From positions 4,278,001-4,342,000 of the forward strand of contig NZ_CP102798.1 in the NCBI RefSeq assembly GCF_028356935.1: 64,000 nt of DNA. The letters run 5' to 3'. The translations under genes were made by a program, and so were the position numbers. Positions 54,853-63,704 of this stretch are shown one piece after another; the stretch's first letter is position 1, and each line of letters starts with the position of its first letter. The notes beneath the pieces were generated by a model. The model was not told where the DNA came from, made no database searches, and saw nothing but the letters and a program-made list of their open reading frames with translations. Source of the DNA: Lysinibacillus sp. OF-1. GTDB lineage: Bacteria > Bacillota > Bacilli > Bacillales_A > Planococcaceae.

Positions 54853-55686
54853 TTAAACTTTCCCTACTAATAGATCTACATCAATCGTAATTTCATTTAA
54901 TACAATGGCCGTTTCCTCTTTTTTATGCCAGCCCATCGGTGTCATCTCTAATAACGCCGGCACAAGCTCTTCTGCAAGCGGTAAAGTATAGGTTACACGT
55001 TCTACTATAACTTCACTAAAGCTATCTTTAAAACGGGCAACAATTTGTTCATTAGAGTATGTTTCCTTGCTCGAATCTGCATATAATTGGGCACGCAGTT
55101 CCTGTAAATAGCCGCTTTGTGGTACAACCTTTACAAGACAGCCATCTGGGGCAAGAAGACGCTTAAATTCCTCATAATTTGCGGGCGATAAAATATTTAA
55201 TATTGCATCAAAGCTTTCTTGCGCAAATGGACTTTTGGCTAAATCACCTACACACCAAATTTGTTGTGGATAATGACGTGTTGCTGCCAATATGCCCTCT
55301 TTTGCTATATCGATACCAACACCGATGCCATTGTCTATGTCTGTCATAATACGAGCTAAATGTGATCCTTCTCCACAGCCAGTATCAAGCACTGTTTTTG
55401 CAGAGGCTATAAGCTTACTAATTTTTTCTTCTACAGCATCATAAATCCCACTATCAATCACTGCCTTACGAGATTCAAAAAGACTTTTGCTATATTTAGA
55501 AGCAGCGCTATGTGTCAGCATGTTGACATAGCCCTGCTTAGCTATATCAAAAGAATGGTTAGCAGGACAAACCAATCTTCCCTGCTCATAGACATGCATC
55601 GATTGCTGACATACAGGACAAGCAAATAGTGTGATAGATTGCTCCATTAATGCTGCCGCTATCGCACGTTTAGATAATGCTCCCAT
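54853..55686 (-). CDS. RlmA-type 23S rRNA (guanine-N1)-methyltransferase
   Basis: Class I SAM methyltransferase of 277 residues with an N-terminal zinc ribbon: CPVC near 23-26 and CPANH near 39, giving C-x2-C...C-x3-H. GYVNML follows, as in RlmA. The SAM site is VLDTGCGEGSHLARI near 95, and ILNILSPANYEEFKRLLAPDG near 160 carries the catalytic region. RlmA(I) methylates G745 and RlmA(II)/TlrB G748 of 23S rRNA; which one applies is unclear. It starts three bases after the MATE gene stop, so it is co-transcribed. Confidence 0.9.
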   Translation of the reverse strand: MGALSKRAIAAALMEQSITLFACPVCQQSMHVYEQGRLVCPANHSFDIAKQGYVNMLTHSAASKYSKSLFESRKAVIDSGIYDAVEEKISKLIASAKTVLDTGCGEGSHLARIMTDIDNGIGVGIDIAKEGILAATRHYPQQIWCVGDLAKSPFAQESFDAILNILSPANYEEFKRLLAPDGCLVKVVPQSGYLQELRAQLYADSSKETYSNEQIVARFKDSFSEVIVERVTYTLPLAEELVPALLEMTPMGWHKKEETAIVLNEITIDVDLLVGKV

Positions 55687-55688
55687 TT

Positions 55689-57056
55689 CTATGCCTCCTT
55701 CTGTTCATTCGGTGAAACGAGGGCAAATCGCTCCCATTTACGGCTTTTCCATCTAAAGTATACGATAATTGCACGTACCCATTCATCTGCTGAAATAGCT
55801 AGCCATATTCCAACCAAGCCCCAATCCAATATAAATACAAATAAATAACCAAGCGGAAGACTCATACAAACCATCGATAGAAAACCAATCTTCACAGGAA
55901 ATCTGGCATCTCCAGAAGCACGTAAAGAGTTAATGACAACGATATTCATTGTACGGCCAGTCTCTAGCAAAATACTGAGGGCTAACACGGATGCTCCAAT
56001 AGTAATGACATCTGGATTATCGGTAAAAACATGCATGAGTGGTTTGCGGAAAATCGTAACGACTGCAACCATAATAATCGTAAAAACAAATGCCGCACGG
56101 ACACTTATCCATAGTTGATGGTATGCCTCATCCTTCTTCCCTGCCCCCACATGACGTCCGATAATAATAGCTGTTCCTGTACCAATGGCAATCGCAAATA
56201 AATACGTAAACATCGAAATATTCATAGCATATTGTCGTGCTGCCAGTGTTTCTGCTCCTAAATATGTCGCATAATATAAAAAGACAATCTGACAAAACTG
56301 ATAAAGTACCTGTTCAAAGGCAGAAGGTAAACCAATGTTTAATATTTTCCTTACATATTCCTTAGAATAATCAAAATAATAGTGTAGCTTCACGCGTACT
56401 TCCATCACTTGATAGAGCAACCAGAAAAACACTAGTACAGCTAATCCTCGACTAATGACCGAAGAAATAGCCGCTCCTTTTACACCAAGCTCTGGTAAAC
56501 CTAAATTCCCAAAAATCAGACCATAGTTTAGCACAACATGCAAGATATTCATGCCAAGTGATACATACATCGTTTGCTTCGTCCAACCATGTACACGAAT
56601 AATTGCAGCAAGTGCATTAATAATAGCCTGTAGAAAAATAAAACTCCCGATGATAACTAAATAACTTTGTGCATAGTGAAGTACTTCTCCCTGCAAGTTC
56701 ATCATAGTCATTAAATGTTTTGCAAAGAAGAAAAATAGAATACTCATTAACAGTCCAACAACCAAATTCATTGTGACAGCTAAAGCCGATATTTTCGCTG
56801 CTTCAAAAAAACGTCTTGAACCTAAATACTGTGAAACGACAATGGATGCACCATTCCCTACCACTTCAAGAATCAAGATCGCAATATGGATATATTGATT
56901 GGCTGCACCTACTCCGGATACAGCATTATCTGATAAAGCACTGAGCATAAAAGTATCGGCTAATCCCATTAACATAAATAGAAATACTTCTAAGAAAATA
57001 GGCCATGTTAAATGGAATAGACTTAACTTATTTGTCTCTTTCATTGTCTCTGCCAA
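55689..57056 (-). CDS. MATE-family efflux transporter
   Basis: Multidrug/toxin extrusion protein of about 455 residues with twelve helices in two homologous halves. FLFMLMGLADTFMLSAL near 28 and GNGASIVVSQYLGSRRF near 70 are the MATE hallmarks, and GTGTAIIIGRHVGAGKKDEA near 280 repeats them in the second half. Exports cationic compounds using Na+ or H+; substrate unknown. The start is uncertain: TTG 57056 is 11 bases behind AGGAG, and GTG 57065 only two. Followed closely by the rRNA methyltransferase gene. Confidence 0.9.
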   Translation of the reverse strand: MAETMKETNKLSLFHLTWPIFLEVFLFMLMGLADTFMLSALSDNAVSGVGAANQYIHIAILILEVVGNGASIVVSQYLGSRRFFEAAKISALAVTMNLVVGLLMSILFFFFAKHLMTMMNLQGEVLHYAQSYLVIIGSFIFLQAIINALAAIIRVHGWTKQTMYVSLGMNILHVVLNYGLIFGNLGLPELGVKGAAISSVISRGLAVLVFFWLLYQVMEVRVKLHYYFDYSKEYVRKILNIGLPSAFEQVLYQFCQIVFLYYATYLGAETLAARQYAMNISMFTYLFAIAIGTGTAIIIGRHVGAGKKDEAYHQLWISVRAAFVFTIIMVAVVTIFRKPLMHVFTDNPDVITIGASVLALSILLETGRTMNIVVINSLRASGDARFPVKIGFLSMVCMSLPLGYLFVFILDWGLVGIWLAISADEWVRAIIVYFRWKSRKWERFALVSPNEQKEA

Positions 57057-57153
57057 TACTTTCACTTCTCCTATATTTTTCTTAAAAATCTATTGTATCT
57101 TATCATAAATTTTCAGACTGTAAAGAGGTTTATAGGAAGACAGCGCTTCCACA

Positions 57154-57191
57154 TAAAAAATCCCTCTCACACAGATATGTGAAAGGGGTCA
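57154..57191 (-). terminator. terminator of the tyrosine phosphatase gene
   Basis: ACCCCTTTCACATA and TGTGTGAGAGGGA form an imperfect stem on the minus strand, followed by TTTTTTA. Confidence 0.7.
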
Positions 57192-57194
57192 TTG

Positions 57195-57962
57195 TTATGT
57201 TAAGCAATAAGCTTGCAATTGCTCTCGTCTAGCAATAGTTAGGCCAAACTCCTGCTCTAAAAACTTAGTCTTTGAGCCATAATGGTAATCCATAGCATCC
57301 AATGCTGCTTGTAAATAGTCTTCTCGAGCAGACATTAATGCATAGAATTGCTGTAATTCTTGCTCATTATATTGATGTTGAATAGCCTGTGCCATTCTGT
57401 CTACCATTGGACGTAAATGGATATTCGTGTTTAAATAGTCTTCCATAATCGTCTCCTCAGGTACATCTAAGGCTAGCAAAATAAGAGCTCCCCCTATACC
57501 TGTGCGATCCTTACCAACTGCACAATGGTGGACAAGACCCAAATTGTCAGGATTTTGTATGGTTTTCATTAACTCTTTAAAAGAAGGATTATTAAACGGC
57601 ATCTGTGCATAAAAATCTCGGAACATTTCGGGGCTTACTGCTTTATAAAAATCTCTACCACCAGCATTTGTAGGCATTTCAAATGTATGATTGCCCTTCG
57701 CTGGTATTTGAATATATTGAGCGTGTGAGAACATAGGGTTAGGATTATGGTGTGCCTCATTATTATCACGATAATCAAAAATGGTTTTAATCCCTAATGT
57801 TTCAAATAGCTCTTTATCCGCCAACGTCATTTTCCCAAGAGCCGCTGAGCGGTAAAATAAACCGTTCTTGACAATGCGCCCATCCCTTGTCCTATATCCC
57901 CCCATATCTCGAAAATTATAAACTGCCTCAAATGGAATTATCTTTGTCTCTAACTGTTCCAA
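57195..57962 (-). CDS. IphP-type protein tyrosine/serine phosphatase
   Basis: Tyr_phosphatase_2 family protein of 255 residues. It opens VYNFRDMGGYRTRDGRIVKNGLFYRSA near 14-40, the N-terminal family signature. The P-loop is HHCAVGKDRTG near 146-156, with the C-x5-R core. No signal peptide. In Listeria the relative LipA acts on phosphoinositides as well as phosphotyrosine; the substrate here is unknown. Start TTG 57962 behind TAGGAGGTG. Confidence 0.9.
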   Translation of the reverse strand: MEQLETKIIPFEAVYNFRDMGGYRTRDGRIVKNGLFYRSAALGKMTLADKELFETLGIKTIFDYRDNNEAHHNPNPMFSHAQYIQIPAKGNHTFEMPTNAGGRDFYKAVSPEMFRDFYAQMPFNNPSFKELMKTIQNPDNLGLVHHCAVGKDRTGIGGALILLALDVPEETIMEDYLNTNIHLRPMVDRMAQAIQHQYNEQELQQFYALMSAREDYLQAALDAMDYHYGSKTKFLEQEFGLTIARREQLQAYCLT

Positions 57963-58059
57963 TTACTACACCTCCTAAAATTATCGAGCACTCTTACTTT
58001 TATTTTATAGAACTAACTCAATTAATTCCAATTTTCACACTAGGAAATAACAACCCACA

Positions 58060-58093
58060 TAAAAATGGCTAGCTGTCAGTATACAGCTAGCCT
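58060..58093 (-). terminator. terminator of the cobalamin operon
   Basis: GGCTAGCTGT pairs with ACAGCTAGCC around ATACTG, then TTTTTA on the minus strand. Confidence 0.9.
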
Positions 58094-58104
58094 TGAATGG
58101 TTTC

Positions 58105-59055
58105 TTATTTAAATAACTCTGGATAGACAGCCTTTGCTACTAGTTCTACGGCTTCCCCAATACGTGGGCCAGGTCGATTAGAGATATCTGTATCAAGAGT
58201 CTGTACTGCTTTATTTTGAACTGCTGTCACTGTATTCCATCCATCACGTGTAAGTATTTCACCTATTGGATCCTCTGTGTAGTTTACTGTCGTTAAAATA
58301 ACATCTGGGTTTTTCACTATGACATCTTCCTCAGAAACTTGTGCCCAGCTGCTCAAGTCAGAAAAAACATTCTTAACATTGGCTGCATCTAGTATTTCTT
58401 GCTGGAAAGTACCAGAGCCTGCTGTATAAATATCGGGCTTAGGACTAATTTCTAAATAAACATTTTTCGGTGCTTTTACTTCCTTCACCTTTGCTTTAAC
58501 GTCAGCTAATTTCGCTTTAATCTCTTCGTTTACTTCATTTCCTTTATCTGCAACACCCATTACAGCTGCGATCTGTTCGATGTCACCATAAACATCATCG
58601 AATGTAGCTGCTGATTGAATAACAAACACTTTGATTCCAGCATCTTCAAGTGGTTTCATTGCTTCCTTATCACCAATCGTATAAGCTATAACAACATCTG
58701 GCTTCAACGCTATGATTCGTTCACTGTTAAAATTCACAGAATCAGAAACCCGTTCAATTTTCTGTGCTTCCTCTGGGTAAGTATCATACTCAGTTGCTCC
58801 TACGATTTTATCACCAACACCTAGAGCAAATAAAATTTCTGTATTACTTGGTTGCAATGATACAACTGTTTTTGGTACTTCTTTAAACTCTATTTCTACA
58901 CCGCGATCATCTGTCACTTTGTAGTTTGTTTGCTCTGTTTGTTGTGTATCCTGTGAAGCGTCTTTATTTTTAGTATCTACCGAAGTACCACAACCTGCTA
59001 AAATCATTGCAAGGAAGAGTACTGTTAGCCATTGAACATTAAATAATTTCTTCAT
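58105..59055 (-). CDS. btuF: cobalamin-binding lipoprotein BtuF-like
   Basis: Peripla_BP_2 substrate-binding lipoprotein of 316 residues. The signal peptide ends in lipobox LAGC near residue 22. RGVEIEFKEVPKTVVSLQPSNTEILFALGVGDKIVGAT near 50-90 is the common BtuF/YvrC opening, followed by LKPDVVIAYT and ISPKPDIYTAGSGTFQQEIL. The cobalamin riboswitch upstream of the operon supports B12 rather than siderophore. No BtuC permease or BtuD ATPase follows, so it must share subunits encoded elsewhere. It overlaps the preceding gene by 17 bases. Confidence 0.85.
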   Translation of the reverse strand: MKKLFNVQWLTVLFLAMILAGCGTSVDTKNKDASQDTQQTEQTNYKVTDDRGVEIEFKEVPKTVVSLQPSNTEILFALGVGDKIVGATEYDTYPEEAQKIERVSDSVNFNSERIIALKPDVVIAYTIGDKEAMKPLEDAGIKVFVIQSAATFDDVYGDIEQIAAVMGVADKGNEVNEEIKAKLADVKAKVKEVKAPKNVYLEISPKPDIYTAGSGTFQQEILDAANVKNVFSDLSSWAQVSEEDVIVKNPDVILTTVNYTEDPIGEILTRDGWNTVTAVQNKAVQTLDTDISNRPGPRIGEAVELVAKAVYPELFK

Positions 59056-59596
59056 TATTATTCTCCTTTTTCTTTTTCATCGGATATGATTTACTAATAA
59101 ATGGTATTTCAGCTATCCCTGCTTGTTGATTCATAAAGACAGCCATAACGAAGCACACATTGGCTAATAGGCCTAAATAATCAAAAAGAATAGCTGGAAC
59201 CTCTCGTTCATCCGATACTTTGTGTAATGTACGATATGATTTTTTTGCTTCACTACGGCAAAGATGTAGAGCAGCGGCAGCCTCTGTACCTTGAGGTAAG
59301 ACAAAGTTTTGTATCTCTTCCTTCACATGACGAACATAAAAATCATAGCGCTCACTTAGCCAAGCAAGATCCTCTTCTGTTACGGCTAGTTTTCCACGAA
59401 CCGAGCCATTGACATGGTAGGCCATAGGTAAAATAATCATTAAATCTTCTACAACAGCTTGTACATCCTCTTTCTTAACTGCAGCTAAAGCAACTCCCAA
59501 ATGCGTAGTCAGACTGTCTGTTCGAATCTCAAAATCAACCGTCGAAGCTTTTTCACGCATAAATGGATAACAAGAATAACGTGCATCTTTTTTCAC
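59039..59596 (-). CDS. PduO/cob(I)alamin adenosyltransferase-like protein
   Basis: Helical protein of 185 residues. NFVLPQGTEAAAALHLCRSEAKK near 95-117 resembles the PduO adenosyltransferase motif (x-LPGG-x3-A-x-LH-x-AR-x3-R), and LFDYLGLLANVCFVMAVFMN replaces its NRLSDYLF segment. The canonical ATP-binding N-terminus (TKTGDKG) is missing and the key arginines are altered, so it is a divergent family member, perhaps a cobalamin binder or chaperone. Start GTG at 59594-59596 behind GGGGGGAT. First gene after a cobalamin riboswitch, overlapping btuF, which supports the B12 link. Confidence 0.65.
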   Translation of the reverse strand: MKKDARYSCYPFMREKASTVDFEIRTDSLTTHLGVALAAVKKEDVQAVVEDLMIILPMAYHVNGSVRGKLAVTEEDLAWLSERYDFYVRHVKEEIQNFVLPQGTEAAAALHLCRSEAKKSYRTLHKVSDEREVPAILFDYLGLLANVCFVMAVFMNQQAGIAEIPFISKSYPMKKKKENNNEEII

Positions 59597-59635
59597 TTGC
59601 GATCCCCCCACTTTTCATTATGAAAATTCTTGCAT

Positions 59636-59671
59636 AAAAAAACGCCGCTCCTTTACGCAAAGGAACGACGA
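59636..59671 (-). terminator. riboswitch expression-platform terminator
   Basis: CGTCGTTCCTTT pairs with AAAGGAGCGGCG around GCGT, followed by seven T on the minus strand. It stands between the aptamer and the first gene, so ligand binding would end transcription here. Confidence 0.85.
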
Positions 59672-59763
59672 AAATAACATAATAATGGCCAAATTAACAT
59701 GACATAGCCTATGTATTTGCCGTATATCCTCCTAGCTTCCGAGAAGTTTTTATACGTTCAAAC

Positions 59764-59934
59764 AAAGGTCGGTCTCCTGGCTTGTACAGTTCATTACATA
59801 AAAAACGAATGTGTGATAAAGTACCTTCCCATCTCTGTTAAGACAGTGGTAAACCTTTATACTAGCTGTACTTACAGTTGCGGAAACAGCTTCGGTTTTT
59901 CACCGAATTCCCGATTATGCTTGTTAGCACCTTT
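59764..59934 (-). promoter_or_regulatory. cobalamin (B12) riboswitch aptamer
   Basis: On the minus strand the RNA has P1 AAAGGT...ACCTTT, then GGTGAAAAACC after GGGAAT, CCGCAACTGTAAGTAC, CCACTG (59844-59849), GGGAAGGTAC and the B12 box AAGCCAGGAGACC (59771-59783) in the canonical order. About 90 bases downstream follows an intrinsic terminator and then the adenosyltransferase-like and btuF genes. High B12 is expected to repress. Confidence 0.93.
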
Positions 59935-60048
59935 ATTCTGCAAGAATAATTCACTTGTAAAGCAGTTTATCATATATTAATAGGAAAAAATAGCTGTGCT
60001 TTGAATGGATCGTCACCATTTCTAAAGAATAAGATAAACAAAACTGTT

Positions 60049-60594
60049 TTATAGTATAGTTTCAATTGCCTGTTCAATATCAAGTTGTGAATCTGTTGGT
60101 TCAAAGCGTGCAACGGTCTTGCCGTTAGCATCTACTAAAAACTTTGTAAAGTTCCAGCGAATATTACGACCATCTAAAAAGTTAGGGGCAAGTTGAACAA
60201 TTGCCTCAGCAAGCATTTTTTCCTGCATGCTCGCCTTGCCAAACTCTCGAAAATCCACTTCATGTTTTAAATAATTGAATAATGGGTGGGTAGTCTCTCC
60301 ATTTACTTGTACAAGCTCAAAAATTGGGAAGGTAACGCCATAATTCACTTTACAAAGATGCGTAGTCTCCTCGCCATCTTCAGGATTTTGATGACCAAAT
60401 TGATCGCAAGGAAATCCTAGAACGACAAAATTATCTTTCCCATATTTATCATACATTTTTTGTAAGTCATCAAATTGATATGTAAATCGGCATTGATTCG
60501 CCGTATTGACAATTAGCATCGTTTTTCCACGATATGTTTCCATGGATAAAATTTCACCATTAGGTTTTCGTACTAAATAATTATAAATGCTCAT
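60049..60594 (-). CDS. glutathione peroxidase family thiol peroxidase
   Basis: GPx-fold peroxidase of 181 residues, a bit longer than the usual 160. The catalytic cysteine lies in NTANQCRFTYQFDDLQKMY near 31-50 (Cys in place of selenocysteine), with the glutamine in LGFPCDQFGHQNPED near 68 and the tryptophan-asparagine pair in IRWNFTKFLVD near 148. In low-GC Gram-positives without glutathione such enzymes usually use thioredoxin or bacillithiol. Start ATG 60594 behind AAAAGGGG. Confidence 0.93.
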   Translation of the reverse strand: MSIYNYLVRKPNGEILSMETYRGKTMLIVNTANQCRFTYQFDDLQKMYDKYGKDNFVVLGFPCDQFGHQNPEDGEETTHLCKVNYGVTFPIFELVQVNGETTHPLFNYLKHEVDFREFGKASMQEKMLAEAIVQLAPNFLDGRNIRWNFTKFLVDANGKTVARFEPTDSQLDIEQAIETIL

Positions 60595-60678
60595 GTCTTA
60601 ACCCCTTTTATTTTTTCATTTATTATAGTTGACTATTCAATAATTTACCAAATAATTTGCACAAAAAACACCATCTCG

Positions 60679-61227
60679 TTACGTTGAACGGATGGCTGAC
60701 TTATACTTCTGTTTAGATTTAACGTCCTGCTCTTCATTAATTAAACGATGGGCAATGTCTAATAACTTTATGTCACTTGTCTCGTCATATAGCTTTTTAA
60801 AAGATACAATAATATCATGGCGAATGTGAGTCGGATGCTTCTCATCTAAACAAGTTTGAAATCTCTTTGCTAAATAAGACACCACTAAGTCACTTTGTAC
60901 TTGACCTGCTAGCCCAATTTTCCAAATAGCTTGTAATGCATTTCGAGCTGTAACGGATCGTTCATCATAAGTCACAGCCCAAATCTTTAAAAAATCCTCC
61001 AATACCCTTTCTTCTGGGTCACTTTTTGCGGCTAAGGCGCATAAAATTTGTGCAGCACGTGCACGTGCATGACCATCTTTGTATGTAAGTGCTTGTACAA
61101 GCTGTTCCCAGACTGCATATGTCCAATCTACGGGTTCCTGCAGAATTTTTATTAGTTCCTCGTAAGATTCAATATCGCGGTCATGCTCTGTTAGATTATT
61201 AAAAAGTTGCAAAATCTCTTTCTCCAT
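60679..61227 (-). CDS. HEAT-repeat-like helical protein
   Basis: All-helical protein of 182 residues without membrane segments. Repeated helix pairs such as KDGHARARAAQILCALAAKSD and DERSVTARNALQAIWKIGL look like HEAT/armadillo repeats; later pieces include HIRHDIIVSFKKLYDE. No catalytic residues recognised. Probably a scaffold or binding protein. Start ATG 61227 behind AAAGGTAGGGA. Divergent from the YtvI-like gene. Confidence 0.78.
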   Translation of the reverse strand: MEKEILQLFNNLTEHDRDIESYEELIKILQEPVDWTYAVWEQLVQALTYKDGHARARAAQILCALAAKSDPEERVLEDFLKIWAVTYDERSVTARNALQAIWKIGLAGQVQSDLVVSYLAKRFQTCLDEKHPTHIRHDIIVSFKKLYDETSDIKLLDIAHRLINEEQDVKSKQKYKSAIRST

Positions 61228-61317
61228 AATTTATCCCTACCTTTATTGTTTCAGAACGTAATAAAATTTGATTTATGGTACACTTAACTTAATTTTTTTC
61301 TCAAAGAAGGTGAGTTT

Positions 61318-62376
61318 ATGAATAAATTTAATGCTAGGAAAATGATTTTCCGATTGATTGTGATTCTTTCTCTACTTGTAGCTGCCTATTTTGTAATCCC
61401 TGTATCCATGCCTATAATACTTGCTGGTGTCAGTGCATTTTTCTTAGAACCCATTGTTATGTTCTTTAAAAGGCGATGGAAAATGTCAAGGAAAATTGTA
61501 GTTGCTTTTATATACATAGTGAGTGTTATTGTTATCTCTATTATTTGCTATATATCCATTACACAAATTATGTCGCAAATAATTATATTGTCAAAGCAAG
61601 CTCCCTATTATATTTCCAAGCTATCAGATATGTGGCTTCATATGCAAGAAAATATTTCTAAATACACAGAGGACTTTCCACCTGAAGTAAGTGCTTCGCT
61701 TCAAAAAACCACTATGGATTTCATAAAGAAAGTTGAAGAATCCTTTTTAAGCTTCTTTAATTATAACAAAGTTTCAGCATTCTTTTCAGAGATTCCAAGC
61801 CTATTTATCAGTCTTCTCGTTTATATGATTGCTTTATTCCTATTTATGCTTGATTTGCCCAAATTAAAGGAAATCACTTATAAATATTTAAAGCCTAACA
61901 CAGCAAAGAAAATAAAAATCATCTTAAATCGTTTAAAAGATGCAACATTCGGTTATATGAAGGCACACTTATTTGTAAGCTTTATCATAGGTGGCGTCAC
62001 ACTTATTGGATTACTATTAATCCAACCGAAATATGCAGTTACGATGACCATTATTATTTGGTTAATAGATATCGTTCCTTTCCTAGGGTCCATTATTATA
62101 TTAGCCCCATGGGGACTATACCATCTATTAATGGGAAACACAGCTATCGCTGTAAAATTATTCATCTTAGCTGCTATTTTACTTATTATTCGTCGTGTCG
62201 TCGAGCCTAAACTAATGGGCGACCACATTGGCTTATCCACTTTGCCAACATTAATTGCCATGTTCATTGGTCTACAGTTATTTGGTATCATCGGTTTACT
62301 CGTTGGCCCATTTGTTATCATTTTCTTTATTGCCTTAAAAGAGACAGGTGTCATTAAGCTAAATTTTAAAATTTAA
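61318..62376 (+). CDS. YtvI-like AI-2E-family membrane protein
   Basis: PF01594 permease of 352 residues with about eight helices, close to the B. subtilis sporulation membrane protein YtvI. Helices 1-2 (12-45) are followed by a basic loop, a soluble segment (100-145) with a helix pair, PFLGSIIILAPWGLYHLL near 255, and RRVVEPKLMGDHIGLSTLPTLIAMFIGLQLFGIIGLLVGP near 290-330. The function in sporulation is unresolved in the literature. Start ATG 61318 behind AAAGAAGGTGAGTTT. Confidence 0.88.
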   Translation: MNKFNARKMIFRLIVILSLLVAAYFVIPVSMPIILAGVSAFFLEPIVMFFKRRWKMSRKIVVAFIYIVSVIVISIICYISITQIMSQIIILSKQAPYYISKLSDMWLHMQENISKYTEDFPPEVSASLQKTTMDFIKKVEESFLSFFNYNKVSAFFSEIPSLFISLLVYMIALFLFMLDLPKLKEITYKYLKPNTAKKIKIILNRLKDATFGYMKAHLFVSFIIGGVTLIGLLLIQPKYAVTMTIIIWLIDIVPFLGSIIILAPWGLYHLLMGNTAIAVKLFILAAILLIIRRVVEPKLMGDHIGLSTLPTLIAMFIGLQLFGIIGLLVGPFVIIFFIALKETGVIKLNFKI

Positions 62377-62441
62377 TGCAAAGTCATTACGCTTCGAGCT
62401 TACCTCTAATGCTCCTCTTAAACCACTGGAGATGCAAAATA

Positions 62442-62481
62442 AGTGTTCATCTCTCCTCGACAAAGGAGGTAGATGAACACT
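62442..62481. other. long hairpin between convergent genes
   Basis: AGTGTTCATCT and AGATGAACACT enclose TCCTC/GGAGG. It lacks a T-tract on either strand, so termination of the YtvI-like gene may rely on the next hairpin. Confidence 0.55.
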
Positions 62482-62493
62482 AAAGCAAAATAA

Positions 62494-62538
62494 AAAAGGT
62501 CATCTTTGTATATTTTTTCTCTACAAAGATGACCTTTT
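62494..62538. terminator. bidirectional terminator
   Basis: A perfect 17-bp stem AAAAGGTCATCTTTGTA with its complement lies between the YtvI-like and CwlO-like genes, with A/T runs at both ends. Confidence 0.9.
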
Positions 62539-62570
62539 CATCATGTCAATCGTCTATTAAATATAGAGGC

Positions 62571-63704
62571 TTATTGAATACGACCAAAGCCTACTAAGTA
62601 TTGATTCCACCAATCAAGTGATTCAATTACGATACCATTGTTTTGAGCATCGATCATTGTGTTGTTCCCTAAGTAAATACCTACGTGAGCTACACCAGAA
62701 CCATAGCTGAAGAATACTAAGTCTCCAACACGTGCTTCACTTGCTGAGATACGTTGAGTTGCTAAATACTGCTGTGATGCTGTACGTGGTAAAGAAACAC
62801 CTGCTTGTTTGTATGACCACTGTACAAGACCTGAACAGTCAAAGCCTGTCGATGGGTTACTACCACCCCAGACATATGGACGTCCTAGGAATTGTTTAGC
62901 TGTTGAAATAGCATCTCCTGAAGAAGCCGTACCAGCTCCTGAGCCCATAACAATTTTTTGTGGCACGCCGCCATCATTATTTTGAGTTGCTTGTACAACT
63001 GGAGTTGCTGCTTGTAGTGCACGTAAACGGGCTGCTTCTTCTTCAGCTGCTTTACGCTCTGCCTCTAAACGTTCTTCTTCTTGTTTCGTTGCAATTTGAG
63101 CTTTTAATGCAAGTGATTTCGCTTCATTTTCAGCCTTTTTCACTTCCATTTCGCTTTCCTTTTGTTGAAGCTCTTGGAATTGCTTTTGAAGCTCTTTTTG
63201 TTTTTCATCTAATGTAGCTTTTTGTTGCTCTAAGCTTGCTTTATCTGCTTCCTGTTGATCTACCAATTCTTGGTCAGCATCCATTAATGTTTTGACCGCT
63301 ACGACACGATCCATTAAATCGGCAAAGCTTTTTGCTTCAAGAACGACATTTAAATAAACGCCTACAGTATTATCTTGTGCTTGGTATGCAGCCATACGCT
63401 CACTTAAAATTTTAGAACGTTGCTCGATACGTTTTTGTGTTTCAACAATACTAGCATCCACTTCTTTAATATCAGCTTGCACCTGTTTAAATACTTTCAC
63501 CTTTGCGTCGATCTCTTGTTGTAACTTTGTTAATTCTTCTTGTAATTTTTTAACTTGTGCATCAATTTCAGCCTTTTTCTCAATCATTTGTTGAGAAGTT
63601 TCTTCGGCATGTACTTCTGTTGGTTGAATTGTATTAAATAATAAGCCGCCAGCTAGTGCTAATGCTAGCACCATCGACTTACGCCATTTATTGCGCTTAC
63701 CCAC
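62571..63704 (-). CDS. NlpC/P60 peptidoglycan endopeptidase, CwlO-like
   Basis: Secreted cell-wall hydrolase of 377 residues. The signal peptide covers residues 1-32 (MVLALALAGGLLFNTIQ, cleavage after VHA). A long coiled coil spans about 35-225, rich in E, K and Q. A short linker follows, then the NlpC/P60 domain (about 260-377). The catalytic cysteine is in STGFDCSGLVQWSYKQAG near 290, the histidine in GVAHVGIYLG near 341. The layout matches CwlO-type D,L-endopeptidases regulated through FtsEX, but no ftsEX is adjacent. Start GTG 63704 behind AAGGGGAATG. Confidence 0.92.
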   Translation of the reverse strand: MGKRNKWRKSMVLALALAGGLLFNTIQPTEVHAEETSQQMIEKKAEIDAQVKKLQEELTKLQQEIDAKVKVFKQVQADIKEVDASIVETQKRIEQRSKILSERMAAYQAQDNTVGVYLNVVLEAKSFADLMDRVVAVKTLMDADQELVDQQEADKASLEQQKATLDEKQKELQKQFQELQQKESEMEVKKAENEAKSLALKAQIATKQEEERLEAERKAAEEEAARLRALQAATPVVQATQNNDGGVPQKIVMGSGAGTASSGDAISTAKQFLGRPYVWGGSNPSTGFDCSGLVQWSYKQAGVSLPRTASQQYLATQRISASEARVGDLVFFSYGSGVAHVGIYLGNNTMIDAQNNGIVIESLDWWNQYLVGFGRIQ

